Notes: a model not told the origin generated them from the letters alone. DNA of 64,000 bases from Arenimonas sp. SCN 70-307 (GCF_001724815.1 NZ_MEDO01000001.1:1-64000), one strand, 5' to 3'; counted from the first letter of the stretch, positions 48,202 to 58,784 are shown. Numbers and translations: made by a program.

Positions 48202-49436
48202 GCGAGGCCCGTTCGCAGCCGCGCCGCGCCACCCGCGCGGTCCAGGTCGGTGGCGTGAAGATGGGCGGCGGCGCCCCCGTCGTCGTGCAGTCGATGACCA
48301 ATACCGACACCGCCGACGTCAACGCGACGGTGAAGCAGGTGGCCGAGCTCTGGCGCGCGGGCTCCGAACTGGTGCGCATCACGGTCAACAACCCCGAGTC
48401 CGCCGCCGCGGTGCCGCGCATCCGCGAAAAGCTCGACATGATGAACGTGCCGGTGCCGCTGATCGGCGACTTCCACTACAACGGCGACCGCCTGCTGGCG
48501 GCCGAGCCGGCCTGCGCGCAGGCGCTGGCCAAGTACCGCATCAATCCCGGCAACGTCGGTTTCGGCAAGAAGAAGGACCTGCAGTTCGCCGCCATCGTCG
48601 AGAAGGCCATCGAGTTCGGCAAGCCCGTGCGCATCGGCGTGAACTGGGGTTCGCTCGACCAGTCGCTGGCCGCGCGCCTGATGGACGAAAACGCCGCCCG
48701 CGCCGAGCCCTGGGACGCCGCGCGCGTGCTGCGCGAGGCGCTGGTGCTTTCGGCCATCGAGTCGGCCGGAAAGGCCGTGGAGATCGGCCTGCCGCGAGAA
48801 CGCATCGTGCTCTCGGCCAAGGTCAGCGGCGTGCAGGAGCTGATCGCGGTGTACCGCGACCTGGCCGCGCGCTCCGACTTCGCCCTGCACCTGGGCCTGA
48901 CCGAAGCCGGCATGGGCAGCAAGGGCATCGTCGCCTCGGCGGCGGCGCTGGCGGTGCTGATGCAGGAGGGCATCGGCGACACCATCCGCATCTCGCTCAC
49001 GCCCGAGCCGGGCGCCTCGCGCACCCAGGAAGTGGTGGTGGCGCAGGAGCTGCTGCAGACGATGGGCCTGCGCGCGTTCACGCCGCTGGTCACCGCCTGC
49101 CCGGGCTGCGGCCGCACCACCAGCGAGTTCTTCCAGGTGCTGGCGCAGAAGGTGCAGGAGCACGTGCGCGGGCAGATGCCGGTGTGGAAGCTCAAGTACC
49201 CCGGCGTGGAGAACCTCTCGCTGGCGGTGATGGGCTGCGTGGTCAACGGCCCGGGCGAATCGCGCCACGCCGACATCGGCATCTCGCTGCCGGGCACGGG
49301 CGAGGCGCCGGCGGCGCCGGTGTTCATCGACGGCGAGAAGGCCATGACCCTGCGCGGCGAAAACATCGCCGACGAGTTCGTGCAGGTGATCGACGACTAC
49401 GTGGCGCGCCGCTACTCGGTGGCCAGGCCCGGCTGA
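48198..49436 (+). CDS. ispG: 4-hydroxy-3-methylbut-2-en-1-yl diphosphate synthase
   Basis: A 412-residue iron-sulfur enzyme of the MEP isoprenoid pathway, reducing MEcPP to HMBPP. The TIM-barrel start holds [14 protein letters not shown], and the [4Fe-4S] ligands are in ACPGCGRT and [10 protein letters not shown] with the distal Glu. It lies in an operon with the unknown gene upstream. Its last 25 bases overlap the end of the convergent FHA-GGDEF gene. Confidence 0.97.
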   Translation: MSEARSQPRRATRAVQVGGVKMGGGAPVVVQSMTNTDTADVNATVKQVAELWRAGSELVRITVNNPESAAAVPRIREKLDMMNVPVPLIGDFHYNGDRLLAAEPACAQALAKYRINPGNVGFGKKKDLQFAAIVEKAIEFGKPVRIGVNWGSLDQSLAARLMDENAARAEPWDAARVLREALVLSAIESAGKAVEIGLPRERIVLSAKVSGVQELIAVYRDLAARSDFALHLGLTEAGMGSKGIVASAAALAVLMQEGIGDTIRISLTPEPGASRTQEVVVAQELLQTMGLRAFTPLVTACPGCGRTTSEFFQVLAQKVQEHVRGQMPVWKLKYPGVENLSLAVMGCVVNGPGESRHADIGISLPGTGEAPAAPVFIDGEKAMTLRGENIADEFVQVIDDYVARRYSVARPG

Positions 49437-50335
49437 AGCAGGCCGGGCTGCACGCACACGCGGTTGCGGCCCTCGTCCTTGGCCCGGTAGAGCGCCGCGT
49501 CGGCGGCCTGCATCAGGCTGCTGCGGTCGAGCCGGCCGGGCGCCAGCCCGGCGATGCCGATGCTGATGGTCAGCGTGTGCGGCTGGCCGCCGAGCACGAA
49601 GGTGTCGCCGGCCACGGCCTCGCGCAGGCGCTCGGCGAAGGCATGGGCGGCCTCGAGGTCGGTCTCGGGCAGCAGCACCGCGAACTCCTCGCCGCCGATG
49701 CGCGCGGCCACGTCCTCGCCGCGCACGAAGCGGCGCACGATGCCGGCCAACTGGCGCAGCACGCCGTCGCCGGCGATGTGGCCGTGCTGGTCGTTGACCG
49801 GCTTGAACAGGTCCACGTCGATGATGCACATCACCAGCGGCCGCTCGTGGCGGATGGCGCGGGCGATCTCGCGGTCGACGGCGTCGACGAAGTGGCGGCG
49901 GTTGTAGAGCTCGGTCAGTGCGTCGCGCGTGGCCAGGTGGTAGACCTCCTGGTGGTAGCGCGCCTCGACGCTGGAGTGGCTGATGAACTTGAGGATGCAC
50001 TCGCCCAGCGTGATGTGGTCGCCGTCGGCCAGCTCGCCCTGGGCCACCGGCGCATCGTTGACGCGGGTGGTGTTGGTGGCCCCGAGGTCGCGGATGCGGT
50101 AGGTGTCGCCGTCGCGCCAGATCTGGCAGTGCCGGCGCGAGACCGAGTTGTGCGGGATGTGCAGGTCGGCCTCCTGCGAGCGGCCGATCACCACGGGCAC
50201 TTCCCCCAGGTCGGCGCGCTTGCCCAGGCCCTCGCCGTGGATGACCACCACGCAGGCAGAGCGCGGCGTCGCGCGGCGCGGGCCGTCGCTGAGCAGGGTG
50301 CGCTGGGTGGTGGGAATCTTTTCGGTCTCGCGCAT
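49412..50335 (-). CDS. FHA-GGDEF diguanylate cyclase
   Basis: A 307-residue soluble protein. An FHA domain (about 46-112; [21 protein letters not shown]) reads phosphothreonine. The GGDEF domain (about 135-300) has active site GGEEF at 214-218 and I-site RGED at 205-208. The N-terminal tail has several Thr residues ([10 protein letters not shown]) ahead of the FHA, as in GarA-type switches. Directly divergent is a Ser/Thr kinase gene, so kinase-controlled cyclic di-GMP synthesis is plausible but unproven. Confidence 0.9.
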   Translation of the reverse strand: MRETEKIPTTQRTLLSDGPRRATPRSACVVVIHGEGLGKRADLGEVPVVIGRSQEADLHIPHNSVSRRHCQIWRDGDTYRIRDLGATNTTRVNDAPVAQGELADGDHITLGECILKFISHSSVEARYHQEVYHLATRDALTELYNRRHFVDAVDREIARAIRHERPLVMCIIDVDLFKPVNDQHGHIAGDGVLRQLAGIVRRFVRGEDVAARIGGEEFAVLLPETDLEAAHAFAERLREAVAGDTFVLGGQPHTLTISIGIAGLAPGRLDRSSLMQAADAALYRAKDEGRNRVCVQPGLLQPGLATE

Positions 50336-50397
50336 CGGGCTGGAGGGCGGGAGGCTCGGGCCCGAGTGTAGCCCGACGGCCGGTCCGCGTGCCGGGC

Positions 50398-50406
50398 TGG
50401 GATAAA
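50398..50406 (+). promoter_or_regulatory. Extended -10 promoter element for the Ser/Thr kinase gene
   Basis: TG-G-GATAAA forms an extended -10 box 30 bases before the kinase ATG, in the 100-base region shared with the divergent FHA-GGDEF gene. Confidence 0.4.
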
Positions 50407-50435
50407 CTCGGCCCGTCCGGACACCGGGGTGGGGA

Positions 50436-53207
50436 ATGAGCGACATCCGCGACGACGACCTGGCGCCCACCGAGGGCCTGCCGACCCGCGCCGGCCCGGC
50501 CGGCGTGCCCGCCGACGCCGCGCTGGCGCCGGGCACGCGCCTGGGCCATTACCGCATCGAGGCCCTGCTGGGCCGCGGCGGCATGGGCGAGGTCTACCGC
50601 GCCGAGCAGCTCGAGCCCGTGCACCGCACCGTGGCGCTTAAGCTCCTGCACGCGCGCCGCCTCGACGCCCGGCACCTGGCCTACTTCGAGGTCGAGCGCC
50701 AGCTGCTGGCGCAGATGAAGCACCCGGCCATCGCCCAGGTCTACGACGCCGGCGCCACGCCCGAAGGTTTCCCGTACTTCGTGATGGAGCACATCGAGGG
50801 CAGCCCGCTCACCACCTTCTGCGAACAGGCCCGGCTGCCGCTGCGGGCGCGGCTCGAGCTGTTCATCCGCGTCTGCGAGGGCGTCCAGCACGCGCACCAG
50901 CGCGGCGTGGTCCACCGCGACCTCAAGCCCGGCAACATCCTGGTCTCCGAGGTCGATGGCCGGCCGCTGCCCAAGATCATCGACTTCGGCATCGCCACCG
51001 CGGCCAGCCGCTCGCTGGCGGCCGGCCAGCGTGCCGGCGAGCTCGAGCGCGCCGGCACGCCCGACTACATGAGCCCCGAGCAGGCCGGCCTGGAGGGCGT
51101 CGAGGTCGACACCCGCTCGGACGTGTACTCGCTGGGCGTGCTGCTGCACGAGCTGCTGGCCGGGCGTCGTCCGGGCGCGGGCGACGGCACGGGTGGCACT
51201 GCCCCGGCGGCGCACACGGCAAGCACCACCGCCCGCCCGCCCTCGGCCCAGATCGAAACCCTGGCGCCGGGCGCCGTCGCCACCCGCGCCGGCGAACTGG
51301 GCCTGAGCGCGCCGGTGCTGCGCCGCGTCCTGCGCACGGACCTCGATTGGGTCGTGCTCAAGGCCATGCGGCGCGACCGCGCCGAACGCTACGACTCGGC
51401 CGCCGAGCTGGCGCGCGACCTGCGCCGTTTCCTCGACGACCGGCCGCTGCTGGCGGTGCCGCCCAGCCGGCGCTATGCCCTGCGCAAGTTCCTGCGCCGC
51501 CACCGCCTGGGCCTGTCGGCGACGGCGGCGGTGTCGGTGGCCGTGCTCGCTGGCCTGGCGGCCTCGCTCTACGGCCTGCAGCAGGCGCGCGAGCAGCGGG
51601 CGCTGGCGGAGCTGCGCAGCGCCGAGCTCGAACGCGTGGCGGCCTTCCAGCAGTCCATGCTCGAAGGCGTGGACGTGGAGGCGATGGGCGTGGCGCTGTC
51701 GGGCGGCCTGCGCGAACAGCTGCTGCGCAGCGATCCGGCCAGTGCCGCCGAGGTCGATGCGCTGCTGGCCCGCGCCAGTCCGCCCGACCTGGCGCGGCGG
51801 CTGCTCGGCAGCCAGGTGCTGGCCGGCGCGGAAGCGGCGCTGGCGCGCGACTTCGCCGACCAGCCGCTGCTGGCCGCCGACCTGCGCGAATCGGTGGGCG
51901 ACGTGTACGCCGCCATCGCGCTCGATGCCCAGGCCGGCGAGGCCTTCCGCGCCGTCGCCGACCAGCGTGAGGCCCTGCTGGGCGCGGCGCATCCGCGCAC
52001 GCTGCAGGCGCGCCGCAAGCAGGCCAGCATGATGGCCGCCGGCGGCGACCCGCAGGGCGCCAAGGCCCTGGTGGACGCGCAGCTGGCTCTCGCCGCGCCG
52101 CTCGACCCGGCCGGGGACCTGCGCCTGGACCTCGAACGCACCCAGGCCGACCTGGTCTCGGCCCTGGGCCAGCGCGAGGCCGCGCGCGACCAGCTGCAGG
52201 CGCTGTACGAGCGCGCCGCCGCCGCCCGCGGCGAAGACGATCCCAAGGTCATGGAGCTGCTCAACAACCTCGCCATCGCCCATGCCCGCGGCGGCGGCCA
52301 GCCGCGCGCCCGCGAGATCCTCGAGGACCTCTACCCGCGCCGGGCCCGGCTGCTGGGCGCCGACCACGAGGACACGCTGGCCTCGATGGCCAACCTGGCC
52401 ATCCTGCGGGTGATGTCGGGTGACGTGGAGGCCGCGCTCGGGCTGCAGCGCGAACTGGTGGCCATCTACACCCGCCGGCTCGGCATCGAGCACCCGACCA
52501 CGCTCAACCAGCGCAGCAACCTCGCCAACATGCTCAGCGACCAGGCCGGCCGGCTCGAGCAGCCGGCGCTGCGGGCCGAGGCCCTGGCGGTCACCCGCGA
52601 AGTGCTCGAGGCGCGCGAGCGCGTGCTCGGCCCGCGTTCGCGCGACGCGCTGCGTTCGCGCCTGAACCTCTCGGCGCTGCTGGCGCGCGAGAAGCGTTTC
52701 GACGAGGCGCTGGCCCTGGAGGAGGAAGTCATCGCCGGACGCGCGGCGCTGCTGGGCCCGGAACACCCGGACACGCTGTTCGTCGAGGTCAACCACGTCG
52801 GCACCCTCAACCGGGCCGGCCGCGTGGACGAGGCCTGGTCGCGCCTGCAGGCGGTCAAGCCGCGGGTGCTGGCCGGGCTGGGCCCCCGCCAGCCGCAGAC
52901 CCACGCCCTGTTCGACATCGAGGGCGAGCTGCTGGCCGGGCAGGGCCGCCTGGCCGAGGCCCGGGACGCGTTCGCGGAAAGCTACCGCCTGCGCGCCGAG
53001 GCGCTGGGGCCGAGCCATCCCGACACCCTGTTCGCGGCCTGGGAGCTGGTCGAGGCCGAGCGTGCGGCCGGCAATCCCGGTGCCGCCGACGCGCTGCAGG
53101 CCGGGGTCCTGGATCCGGTGCTCGGGGCCGAGCCCGGCACGTTGCCGCCGCCCCAGCGCCAGGCCGCCGAACGCATCCGCCGGGCGATGGCCGGGGCGGA
53201 CGGCTGA
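50436..53207 (+). CDS. Ser/Thr protein kinase with C-terminal TPR repeats
   Basis: A 923-residue PknB-like membrane kinase. The kinase domain (about 39-330) has the Gly loop GRGGMGEVY (46-54), Lys69, HRDLKPGN at 160-167, DFG at 183-185 and SPEQ. A transmembrane helix lies at about 355-378. The outer half has at least four kinesin-light-chain-type TPRs, each marked LG-x-x-H-P/E-D-T-L. All catalytic residues are present, so it should be active. It is divergent from the FHA-GGDEF cyclase, a likely substrate or reader. Confidence 0.93.
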   Translation: MSDIRDDDLAPTEGLPTRAGPAGVPADAALAPGTRLGHYRIEALLGRGGMGEVYRAEQLEPVHRTVALKLLHARRLDARHLAYFEVERQLLAQMKHPAIAQVYDAGATPEGFPYFVMEHIEGSPLTTFCEQARLPLRARLELFIRVCEGVQHAHQRGVVHRDLKPGNILVSEVDGRPLPKIIDFGIATAASRSLAAGQRAGELERAGTPDYMSPEQAGLEGVEVDTRSDVYSLGVLLHELLAGRRPGAGDGTGGTAPAAHTASTTARPPSAQIETLAPGAVATRAGELGLSAPVLRRVLRTDLDWVVLKAMRRDRAERYDSAAELARDLRRFLDDRPLLAVPPSRRYALRKFLRRHRLGLSATAAVSVAVLAGLAASLYGLQQAREQRALAELRSAELERVAAFQQSMLEGVDVEAMGVALSGGLREQLLRSDPASAAEVDALLARASPPDLARRLLGSQVLAGAEAALARDFADQPLLAADLRESVGDVYAAIALDAQAGEAFRAVADQREALLGAAHPRTLQARRKQASMMAAGGDPQGAKALVDAQLALAAPLDPAGDLRLDLERTQADLVSALGQREAARDQLQALYERAAAARGEDDPKVMELLNNLAIAHARGGGQPRAREILEDLYPRRARLLGADHEDTLASMANLAILRVMSGDVEAALGLQRELVAIYTRRLGIEHPTTLNQRSNLANMLSDQAGRLEQPALRAEALAVTREVLEARERVLGPRSRDALRSRLNLSALLAREKRFDEALALEEEVIAGRAALLGPEHPDTLFVEVNHVGTLNRAGRVDEAWSRLQAVKPRVLAGLGPRQPQTHALFDIEGELLAGQGRLAEARDAFAESYRLRAEALGPSHPDTLFAAWELVEAERAAGNPGAADALQAGVLDPVLGAEPGTLPPPQRQAAERIRRAMAGADG

Positions 53208-53269
53208 CCCCTGTTTACGGCGCGCCGGGGCTGGCGCGACACTAGGGCTTCCAACCCAGGGGAAAAACC

Positions 53270-53749
53270 ATGAACACGTTCCGCAAGACCGCGGCTTGCC
53301 TGATGGCCGTGGCGATGGCGTTCACCGCGACCCAGGCCGCCGCCGACGAATCCGTGGCGCGCCGCCTCGACGCTCGCGGCATCAAGTACGAAGTCGATGC
53401 CGACGGTGACTACAAGGTCACCTACAACTACGAGAAGGAAGGCCGCACGCAGCTGGTGTTCGTCTCGGGCCGCACCGAGGAGATCGGCGAGTTCAGGGTG
53501 CGCGAAGTGTTCGCGCCGGCCGCGCGCATCGAGTCCGACGGCGTCGACGGCGCGCGTGCGCTCAAGCTGATGGCCCACAGCCGCCAGCTCAAGCTCGGCG
53601 CCTGGGAGATCCTGGGCGACGTGCTCTACCTCGTGATCAAGTTGCCCGACAATCTCAGCGCCGAGCAGCTCGAGCAGGCCATGGACATCGCCGCCGAGAC
53701 GGCCGACGACATGGAGATCGAGATCAGCGGCGACGCCGACAACCTCTGA
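53270..53749 (+). CDS. Small secreted protein, YbjN-like
   Basis: A 159-residue protein with a signal peptide ending near residue 25 (TQAAADES). The mature part alternates strands and helices (LDARGIKYEVDADGDYKVTYNYE; LGAWEILGDVLYLVIKLPDNLS), much like the YbjN/type III chaperone-like fold. It has a good GGGG ribosome-binding site and lies 62 bases after the kinase gene, perhaps in the same transcript. The function is unknown. Confidence 0.8.
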   Translation: MNTFRKTAACLMAVAMAFTATQAAADESVARRLDARGIKYEVDADGDYKVTYNYEKEGRTQLVFVSGRTEEIGEFRVREVFAPAARIESDGVDGARALKLMAHSRQLKLGAWEILGDVLYLVIKLPDNLSAEQLEQAMDIAAETADDMEIEISGDADNL

Positions 53750-53769
53750 TCCCGCGCCCGGCGCCGCGC

Positions 53770-54687
53770 TCAGCGCGGCGTCGGCGTTTCCGGGTTGATC
53801 TCCGGGTCGGTCACGGCCTGGCGCGCGATGCGGGCCTCGCGGCGCGCGATGTAGACGTTCGAGCCGAAGATGATCGCGGCGCCCAGCACCGTCCAGCGGT
53901 CGAGCGCCTCGTCGAACAGCAGCCAGCCGGCGGCCGCCACCACGATGATCTGCAGGAAGCTGATCGGCGTGAGCATGGAGGCATCGCCCAGGCGCAGGGC
54001 CCGCGTCCAGCACATGTGCGCGGTGCTGCCGAGCAGGCCGGCCAGCACGATCCACAGCCAGGTGATGCCCACCGGCGTCTCCCACACCGTCAGCGCCGGC
54101 ACCAGCGACATCGGGATCCAGAGCAGGGTGGTCCAGATCACGATGGCGTCGGGGTGCTCGGAGCGCGAGAGGAACTTGATGCTGATGGCCACGGTCGCGC
54201 TGGCCACGGCCGCCAGCAGGGCCACGAGGCTGGCCGCGGTGAAGGCGTCGCTGCCGGGCCGCACGATCACCATCACGCCCAGGAAACCGACGATCACCGC
54301 CGTCCAGCGCCGCGCGCGCACGATTTCGCCCAGCACGATCACCGCGCCGATGGTGACGAACAGCGGCGTGGAGTAGGACAGGGCGATGGCCTGGGCCAGC
54401 GGCAGGTTCACGATGGCCCAGAAGCCGGCCAGCATCGACACCATGCCGATCAGGCAGCGAACGATGTAGAAGCCGAGCTTGTTGGTGCGCAGCAGCGACG
54501 GCCCGTGCCGGTAGAGGATGGGCAGCAGCACCACGAAGCCGAAGAAATTGCGGAAGAAGGCGATCTCGAAGGCGTGCAGCTGCTGCGAGGCCAGGCGGAT
54601 GCACACCGCCATGATGCCGAACAGCGTCATCGCCAGCGCCATCAGGCCGACGGCGCGGCGCACCTGCGAGGCGGCGTCGGCGCTCAC
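53770..54687 (-). CDS. DMT-family (EamA) transporter
   Basis: A 305-residue inner-membrane protein with ten predicted helices in two EamA repeats (AVGLMALAMTLFGIMAVCI; AVASATVAISIKFLS). The conserved RNFFGFVVL and SFLQIIVVAAAGWLLFDEAL stretches are present. Family members export amino acids or other metabolites; the substrate is unknown. The GTG start overlaps the murB stop codon. It is the last gene of the ALDH-pyrD-murB operon. Confidence 0.92.
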   Translation of the reverse strand: MSADAASQVRRAVGLMALAMTLFGIMAVCIRLASQQLHAFEIAFFRNFFGFVVLLPILYRHGPSLLRTNKLGFYIVRCLIGMVSMLAGFWAIVNLPLAQAIALSYSTPLFVTIGAVIVLGEIVRARRWTAVIVGFLGVMVIVRPGSDAFTAASLVALLAAVASATVAISIKFLSRSEHPDAIVIWTTLLWIPMSLVPALTVWETPVGITWLWIVLAGLLGSTAHMCWTRALRLGDASMLTPISFLQIIVVAAAGWLLFDEALDRWTVLGAAIIFGSNVYIARREARIARQAVTDPEINPETPTPR

Positions 54688-55727
54688 GCCGGGTCGAAGG
54701 CCGCGCCGATGATGCGCGGTTCGGGCTCGAGCGCCACGCCGAAACGCTCGCGCACCGAGGCGGCGATGCGCCGGGCCAGGTCGAGCAGCTGCCGGCCGGT
54801 GGCGTGGCCGTGGTTGACCAGCACCAGCGCATGCTGCGGCGCCACGCCGGCGTCGCCCTCGCGGAAACCCTTCCAGCCGCAGGCCTCGATCAGCCAGGCG
54901 GCCGAGAGCTTGCGCTGGCCTTCGCCGGCCGGGAACACCGGCAGGCCCGGATTGGCGGCCTGCAGGGCCGCGGCGGTGGCGGCGTCGACCACCGGGTTCT
55001 TGAAGAAGCTGCCGGCATTGCCCAGCAGCGCCGGGTTGGGCAGCTTGCGCGTGCGCAGGCGGCTGATGGCTTCGGCCACGTGCACGGCGCGCGGCGAATC
55101 CACGCCCATGGCGGCCAGCTCCTCGCGCACGCCGGCGTAGTCGAGCCGCAGCTCGCGCTGGCGAGGCAGGCGCAATTCGAGCGCGGTCACCACCCAGCGG
55201 TCGGCCTCGCGCTTGAACAGGCTGTCGCGGTAGCCAAAGCCGCATTCGCTGGCCGGCAGGCGCTTGACCTGGCCGGTGTCGCGCTGGAAGGCCTCGACCG
55301 CCTCGATGAACTCGCCCACCTCGACGCCGTAGGCACCGATGTTCTGGATGGGCGCGGCGCCGACGGTGCCGGGGATCATGGCCAGGTTCTCCAGGCCGCA
55401 CAGGCCGCGGGCGAGGGTCCAGGCCACCAGGTCGTTCCAGTTCATGCCGGCTTCGGCGCGCACCAGCACGCTGTCGCCGTCGTCGCGTTGCACGCTGGCG
55501 CGGGCCATGGTCAGGCAGATCGCCACGCCGGGGAAATCATCGACGAAGAGCAGGTTGCTGCCTTCGCCGACCACCAGCACCGGGCCGTCGCGCAGCATGG
55601 CGAAGCCGAACAGCTCCTCGAGGGCGTCGGCGCGGCTGACGTCGGCCATCACCGCGGCGCGGGCGGGGACGCGGAAGGTGTTGCGTCCGGCGAGGGAGAC
55701 ATCCTCGGCCAGCTGGTATCCGCTCAC
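54684..55727 (-). CDS. murB: UDP-N-acetylenolpyruvoylglucosamine reductase
   Basis: A 347-residue flavoenzyme for the second committed step of peptidoglycan synthesis, making UDP-MurNAc. FAD-binding [34 protein letters not shown] and [10 protein letters not shown] (with the catalytic Ser) mark a type I MurB. The GTG at 55727 is chosen because it overlaps the pyrD stop and gives [19 protein letters not shown]; the longer reading from 55766 lies inside pyrD. Confidence 0.95.
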   Translation of the reverse strand: MSGYQLAEDVSLAGRNTFRVPARAAVMADVSRADALEELFGFAMLRDGPVLVVGEGSNLLFVDDFPGVAICLTMARASVQRDDGDSVLVRAEAGMNWNDLVAWTLARGLCGLENLAMIPGTVGAAPIQNIGAYGVEVGEFIEAVEAFQRDTGQVKRLPASECGFGYRDSLFKREADRWVVTALELRLPRQRELRLDYAGVREELAAMGVDSPRAVHVAEAISRLRTRKLPNPALLGNAGSFFKNPVVDAATAAALQAANPGLPVFPAGEGQRKLSAAWLIEACGWKGFREGDAGVAPQHALVLVNHGHATGRQLLDLARRIAASVRERFGVALEPEPRIIGAAFDPA

Positions 55728-56758
55728 GCAACGCCCTCGCGGCGGCGGCGGATGGCGTCCACGCACTCGCCGATCAGCTGCGGGCCACGGTAGACCAGGC
55801 CGGTGTAGAACTGCACCATCAGCGCGCCGGCGGTGATCTTGCCGGCGGCGTCGGCGCCGCGGGTGATGCCGCCCACGCCGATCATCGGTATCGAATCGTC
55901 CAGGCGCCCGCGCATGCGCCGCAGCACCGCCGTGGACTTGCCGTACAGCGGCGCGCCAGACAGGCCGCCGGCCTCGTGCGCATGCGGGTGGCCTTCGACC
56001 GGCAGGCGATCGACGGTGGTGTTGGTGGCGATGACGCCGTCCACCTTCAGGTCGCTCAGGACGCGGGCGCAGGCGTCGATGTCGTCGTCGCTCAGGTCCG
56101 GGGCGATCTTCACCAGCATCGGCACGCGCTTGCCGTGCTGCGCGCCCAGGCGCTCCTGCGCCTCGCGCAGCTCGCCCACCAGCCGGCGCAGCTGCTGCTC
56201 TTCCTGCAGCTCGCGCAGCCCGGCGGTGTTGGGCGAGGAGATGTTGATGGTGACGTAGTCGGCCAGCGGGTACACGCGCTCGAGGCAGTACAGGTAGTCC
56301 TCGGCCGCGTCCTCGTTGTGGGTGTCCTTGTTCTTGCCGATGTTGATGCCCAGCAGGCCGTGCTTGCGGCGCGCGCGCGAGACGTTGCGCACCAGCGCGT
56401 CCACGCCGAGGTTGTTGAAGCCCAGGCGGTTGATCACGGCGTTGTGCTCGGGCAGGCGGAACATGCGCGGCCTGGGGTTGCCTTCCTGCGGCCGCGGCGT
56501 GGTGGTGCCCACCTCGACGAAGCCGAAGCCCAGGCCCAGCAGCGCGTCCACGTGGGCGCCGTCCTTGTCCAGGCCGGCCGCGCAGCCCACCGGGTTGGGG
56601 AAGACCAGCCCGAAGGCCTTGGTCGGCAGCGGCTTGGGGCGCCCCGCCAGCAGCGGGTTGAGGCCGCTGCGGTACGCGGCCTCGATGGCCTTCAGGCCCA
56701 GCCTGTGGGCGCGTTCCGCATCGAGGTGGAAGAGGAAAGGCCTGGCGATCGAATACAT
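55724..56758 (-). CDS. pyrD: Dihydroorotate dehydrogenase (quinone), class 2
   Basis: A 344-residue FMN enzyme bound to the inner face of the membrane by an N-terminal helix pair. It oxidises dihydroorotate to orotate with ubiquinone. Features are [49 protein letters not shown] with the class 2 catalytic Ser, and IGVGGI for phosphate. It starts 10 bases after the DUF4190 gene. Confidence 0.97.
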   Translation of the reverse strand: MYSIARPFLFHLDAERAHRLGLKAIEAAYRSGLNPLLAGRPKPLPTKAFGLVFPNPVGCAAGLDKDGAHVDALLGLGFGFVEVGTTTPRPQEGNPRPRMFRLPEHNAVINRLGFNNLGVDALVRNVSRARRKHGLLGINIGKNKDTHNEDAAEDYLYCLERVYPLADYVTINISSPNTAGLRELQEEQQLRRLVGELREAQERLGAQHGKRVPMLVKIAPDLSDDDIDACARVLSDLKVDGVIATNTTVDRLPVEGHPHAHEAGGLSGAPLYGKSTAVLRRMRGRLDDSIPMIGVGGITRGADAAGKITAGALMVQFYTGLVYRGPQLIGECVDAIRRRREGVA

Positions 56759-56768
56759 CGGCCAGGCC

Positions 56769-57068
56769 TCAGAGCTGGCCGCTCGCGCCGGCCAGTCCGA
56801 GCAGGACCGCCAGGCCGCCGAAGAAGAACACCAGCAACAGCACGGCCAGCACCATCAGGCCGATCGAGATCCAGCCCAGCACCAGGCCGGCGACGGCCAG
56901 GCCCTCGCCGTCGAGCTGGCCGCCCGAACGCCTGATTTCCCCGCGCGCCATGTGGCCGGTGAGGATGGCCACCAGGCTGCCGATGAAGGGCAGCAGGGTC
57001 CAGCCCAGGATGCCGCAGACCAGGCTGGTGATGGCGAGGCCGCTGGTTTGCCGGGGGTAGGTGCTCAT
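56769..57068 (-). CDS. DUF4190 small membrane protein
   Basis: A 99-residue protein with two hydrophobic helices (about 13-40 and 60-95) separated by [20 protein letters not shown], the DUF4190 signature. The ATG at 57068 sits 8 bases past the aldehyde dehydrogenase stop. The function is unknown. Confidence 0.87.
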   Translation of the reverse strand: MSTYPRQTSGLAITSLVCGILGWTLLPFIGSLVAILTGHMARGEIRRSGGQLDGEGLAVAGLVLGWISIGLMVLAVLLLVFFFGGLAVLLGLAGASGQL

Positions 57069-57076
57069 GTCGGGCC

Positions 57077-58609
57077 TCAGAGGTCGAACTTGATGCCCTG
57101 GGCCAGCGGCAGCGCGTCGGAGTAGTTGATGGTGTTGGTCTGGCGGCGCATGTAGACCTTCCACGCGTCGGAACCGGATTCACGGCCACCGCCGGTTTCC
57201 TTCTCGCCGCCAAAGGCGCCGCCGATCTCGGCGCCCGAGGTGCCGATGTTGACGTTGGCGATGCCGCAGTCGGAACCCGAGGCGGCCAGGAAGGCCTCGG
57301 CGGCCTTGAGGTTCTGGGTGAAGATCGCCGACGACAGGCCCTGGGGCACGTCGTTCTGCATGGCGATGGCGTCCTCGAGCTCCGAGTAGGGCATCACGTA
57401 CAGGATCGGCGCGAAGGTTTCGTGCTGGACGATCTCGTCGCTGTTGCGCAGGCCGGTGACGATGGCGGGCAGCACGTAGTTGCCCGGGCGGTCGATGGCG
57501 GCGCCGCCGGTCTCGACCTTGCCGCCGGCGGCCTTCGCCTTCGCGATGGCGTCCAGGTAGGCCTGCACGCCGTCGCGGCTGTTGAGCGGGCCCATCAGGT
57601 TGGCCGGGTCGGTCGGGTCGCCGATCTTCTTCTCGACCTGCTTGTAGGCGGTGACCAGCTTGGCCAGCACGTCGTCGAAGATCGACTCGTGCACGAACAG
57701 GCGGCGGGTGGTGGTGCAGCGCTGGCCGGCGGTGCCGACGGCGCCGAAGACGATGGCGGGGATGGCCAGCTTCAGGTCCGCGGACGGGTCGACGATGATC
57801 GCGTTGTTGCCGCCCAGCTCGAGCAGGCTGCGGCCCATGCGGCGCGCGACGCGCTCGCCGACGTGGCGGCCGACCTTGGTCGAGCCGGTGAAGCTGATCA
57901 GCGGGATGCGCTTGTCGTCCACGAAGCCGGCGGCGATGTCGGTGCCGGCGTCGTTGAACAGGAAGAAGATGTCCGGGAAGCCGCCGGCGCGCAGGGCCTC
58001 GTTGCAGATCTTCATCGAGGCGATGGCCGACAGCGGGGTCTTGGGCGAGGGCTTCCAGATGCACACGTCGCCGCAGACGCCGGCCACGAAGCTGTTCCAG
58101 GCCCACACTGCCACCGGGAAGTTGAAGGCGCTGATGATGCCGACGATGCCCAGCGGGTGGTACTGCTCGTACATGCGGTGGCCCGGGCGCTCGGAGTGCA
58201 TGGTCAGGCCGTAGAGCTGGCGCGAGAGGCCGACGGAGAACTCGCCGATGTCGATCATCTCCTGCACTTCGCCGTCGCCCTCGGGCTTGGACTTGCCCAT
58301 CTCCAGCGCGACCAGCGAGCCGAGTGCGTCCTTGTGCTTGCGCAGGGCCTCGGCGCACAGGCGGATGGCCTCGCCGCGGCGCGGCGCCGGGGTGGTGCGC
58401 CAGACCTTGAAGGCGGCCTGGGCGCGCTCGACGATGAGGTCGTAGTCGGCCTGCGAGGAGGCATGGACCTTGCCCAGCACCTCGCCGTTGCCCGGGTTCA
58501 CCGGCTCGAGCACGCCGGCGTCGCGGGTCTTCGACCACTCGCCGTTGCCGAGGTAGGTGCCGGATTCCTCGGCCTTGAGGCCAAGCGCGGTGAGGACGGG
58601 ATGGGACAT
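57077..58609 (-). CDS. Aldehyde dehydrogenase, ALDH7 (antiquitin/AmaB) family
   Basis: A 510-residue NAD-dependent dehydrogenase closely resembling bacterial alpha-aminoadipic semialdehyde / piperideine-6-carboxylate dehydrogenases (lysine and pipecolate breakdown). The catalytic Cys is in [12 protein letters not shown] and the Glu in LELGGNNAI. The [12 protein letters not shown] and [27 protein letters not shown] stretches are typical of ALDH7. It lies 22 bases downstream of tRNA-Arg and heads a tight operon with pyrD and murB, an odd combination with no clear metabolic link. Confidence 0.92.
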   Translation of the reverse strand: MSHPVLTALGLKAEESGTYLGNGEWSKTRDAGVLEPVNPGNGEVLGKVHASSQADYDLIVERAQAAFKVWRTTPAPRRGEAIRLCAEALRKHKDALGSLVALEMGKSKPEGDGEVQEMIDIGEFSVGLSRQLYGLTMHSERPGHRMYEQYHPLGIVGIISAFNFPVAVWAWNSFVAGVCGDVCIWKPSPKTPLSAIASMKICNEALRAGGFPDIFFLFNDAGTDIAAGFVDDKRIPLISFTGSTKVGRHVGERVARRMGRSLLELGGNNAIIVDPSADLKLAIPAIVFGAVGTAGQRCTTTRRLFVHESIFDDVLAKLVTAYKQVEKKIGDPTDPANLMGPLNSRDGVQAYLDAIAKAKAAGGKVETGGAAIDRPGNYVLPAIVTGLRNSDEIVQHETFAPILYVMPYSELEDAIAMQNDVPQGLSSAIFTQNLKAAEAFLAASGSDCGIANVNIGTSGAEIGGAFGGEKETGGGRESGSDAWKVYMRRQTNTINYSDALPLAQGIKFDL

Positions 58610-58631
58610 GACGACTCCTTGATGCGGGATG

Positions 58632-58708
58632 TGGCGACCCCGACACGATTCGAACGTGTGACCTTCCCCTTAGGAGGGGGATGCTCTATCCAGCTGAGCT
58701 ACGGGGCC
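58632..58708 (-). tRNA. tRNA-Arg (anticodon CCT)
   Basis: The 77-base cloverleaf reads on the minus strand from GGCCCCG to the encoded CCA at 58632-58634. The D stem (GCTC/GAGC), the anticodon loop CTCCTAA with anticodon CCT, the T loop TTCGAAT and the 3' acceptor CGGGGTC are all regular. It decodes AGG. Confidence 0.97.
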
Positions 58709-58784
58709 ATGCGGGCGGGCCCCGCGAGGGGGCCTAACCCCGCGATTATCGCAGAACCGCGGCCCGCCGGCCCGCCTGCGGGGC

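Noticed and set aside
48159-53018. A 1619-codon minus-strand open frame
   Set aside because: It runs antisense across ispG and the Ser/Thr kinase, with Ala/Arg/His-rich low-complexity translation and no family features.
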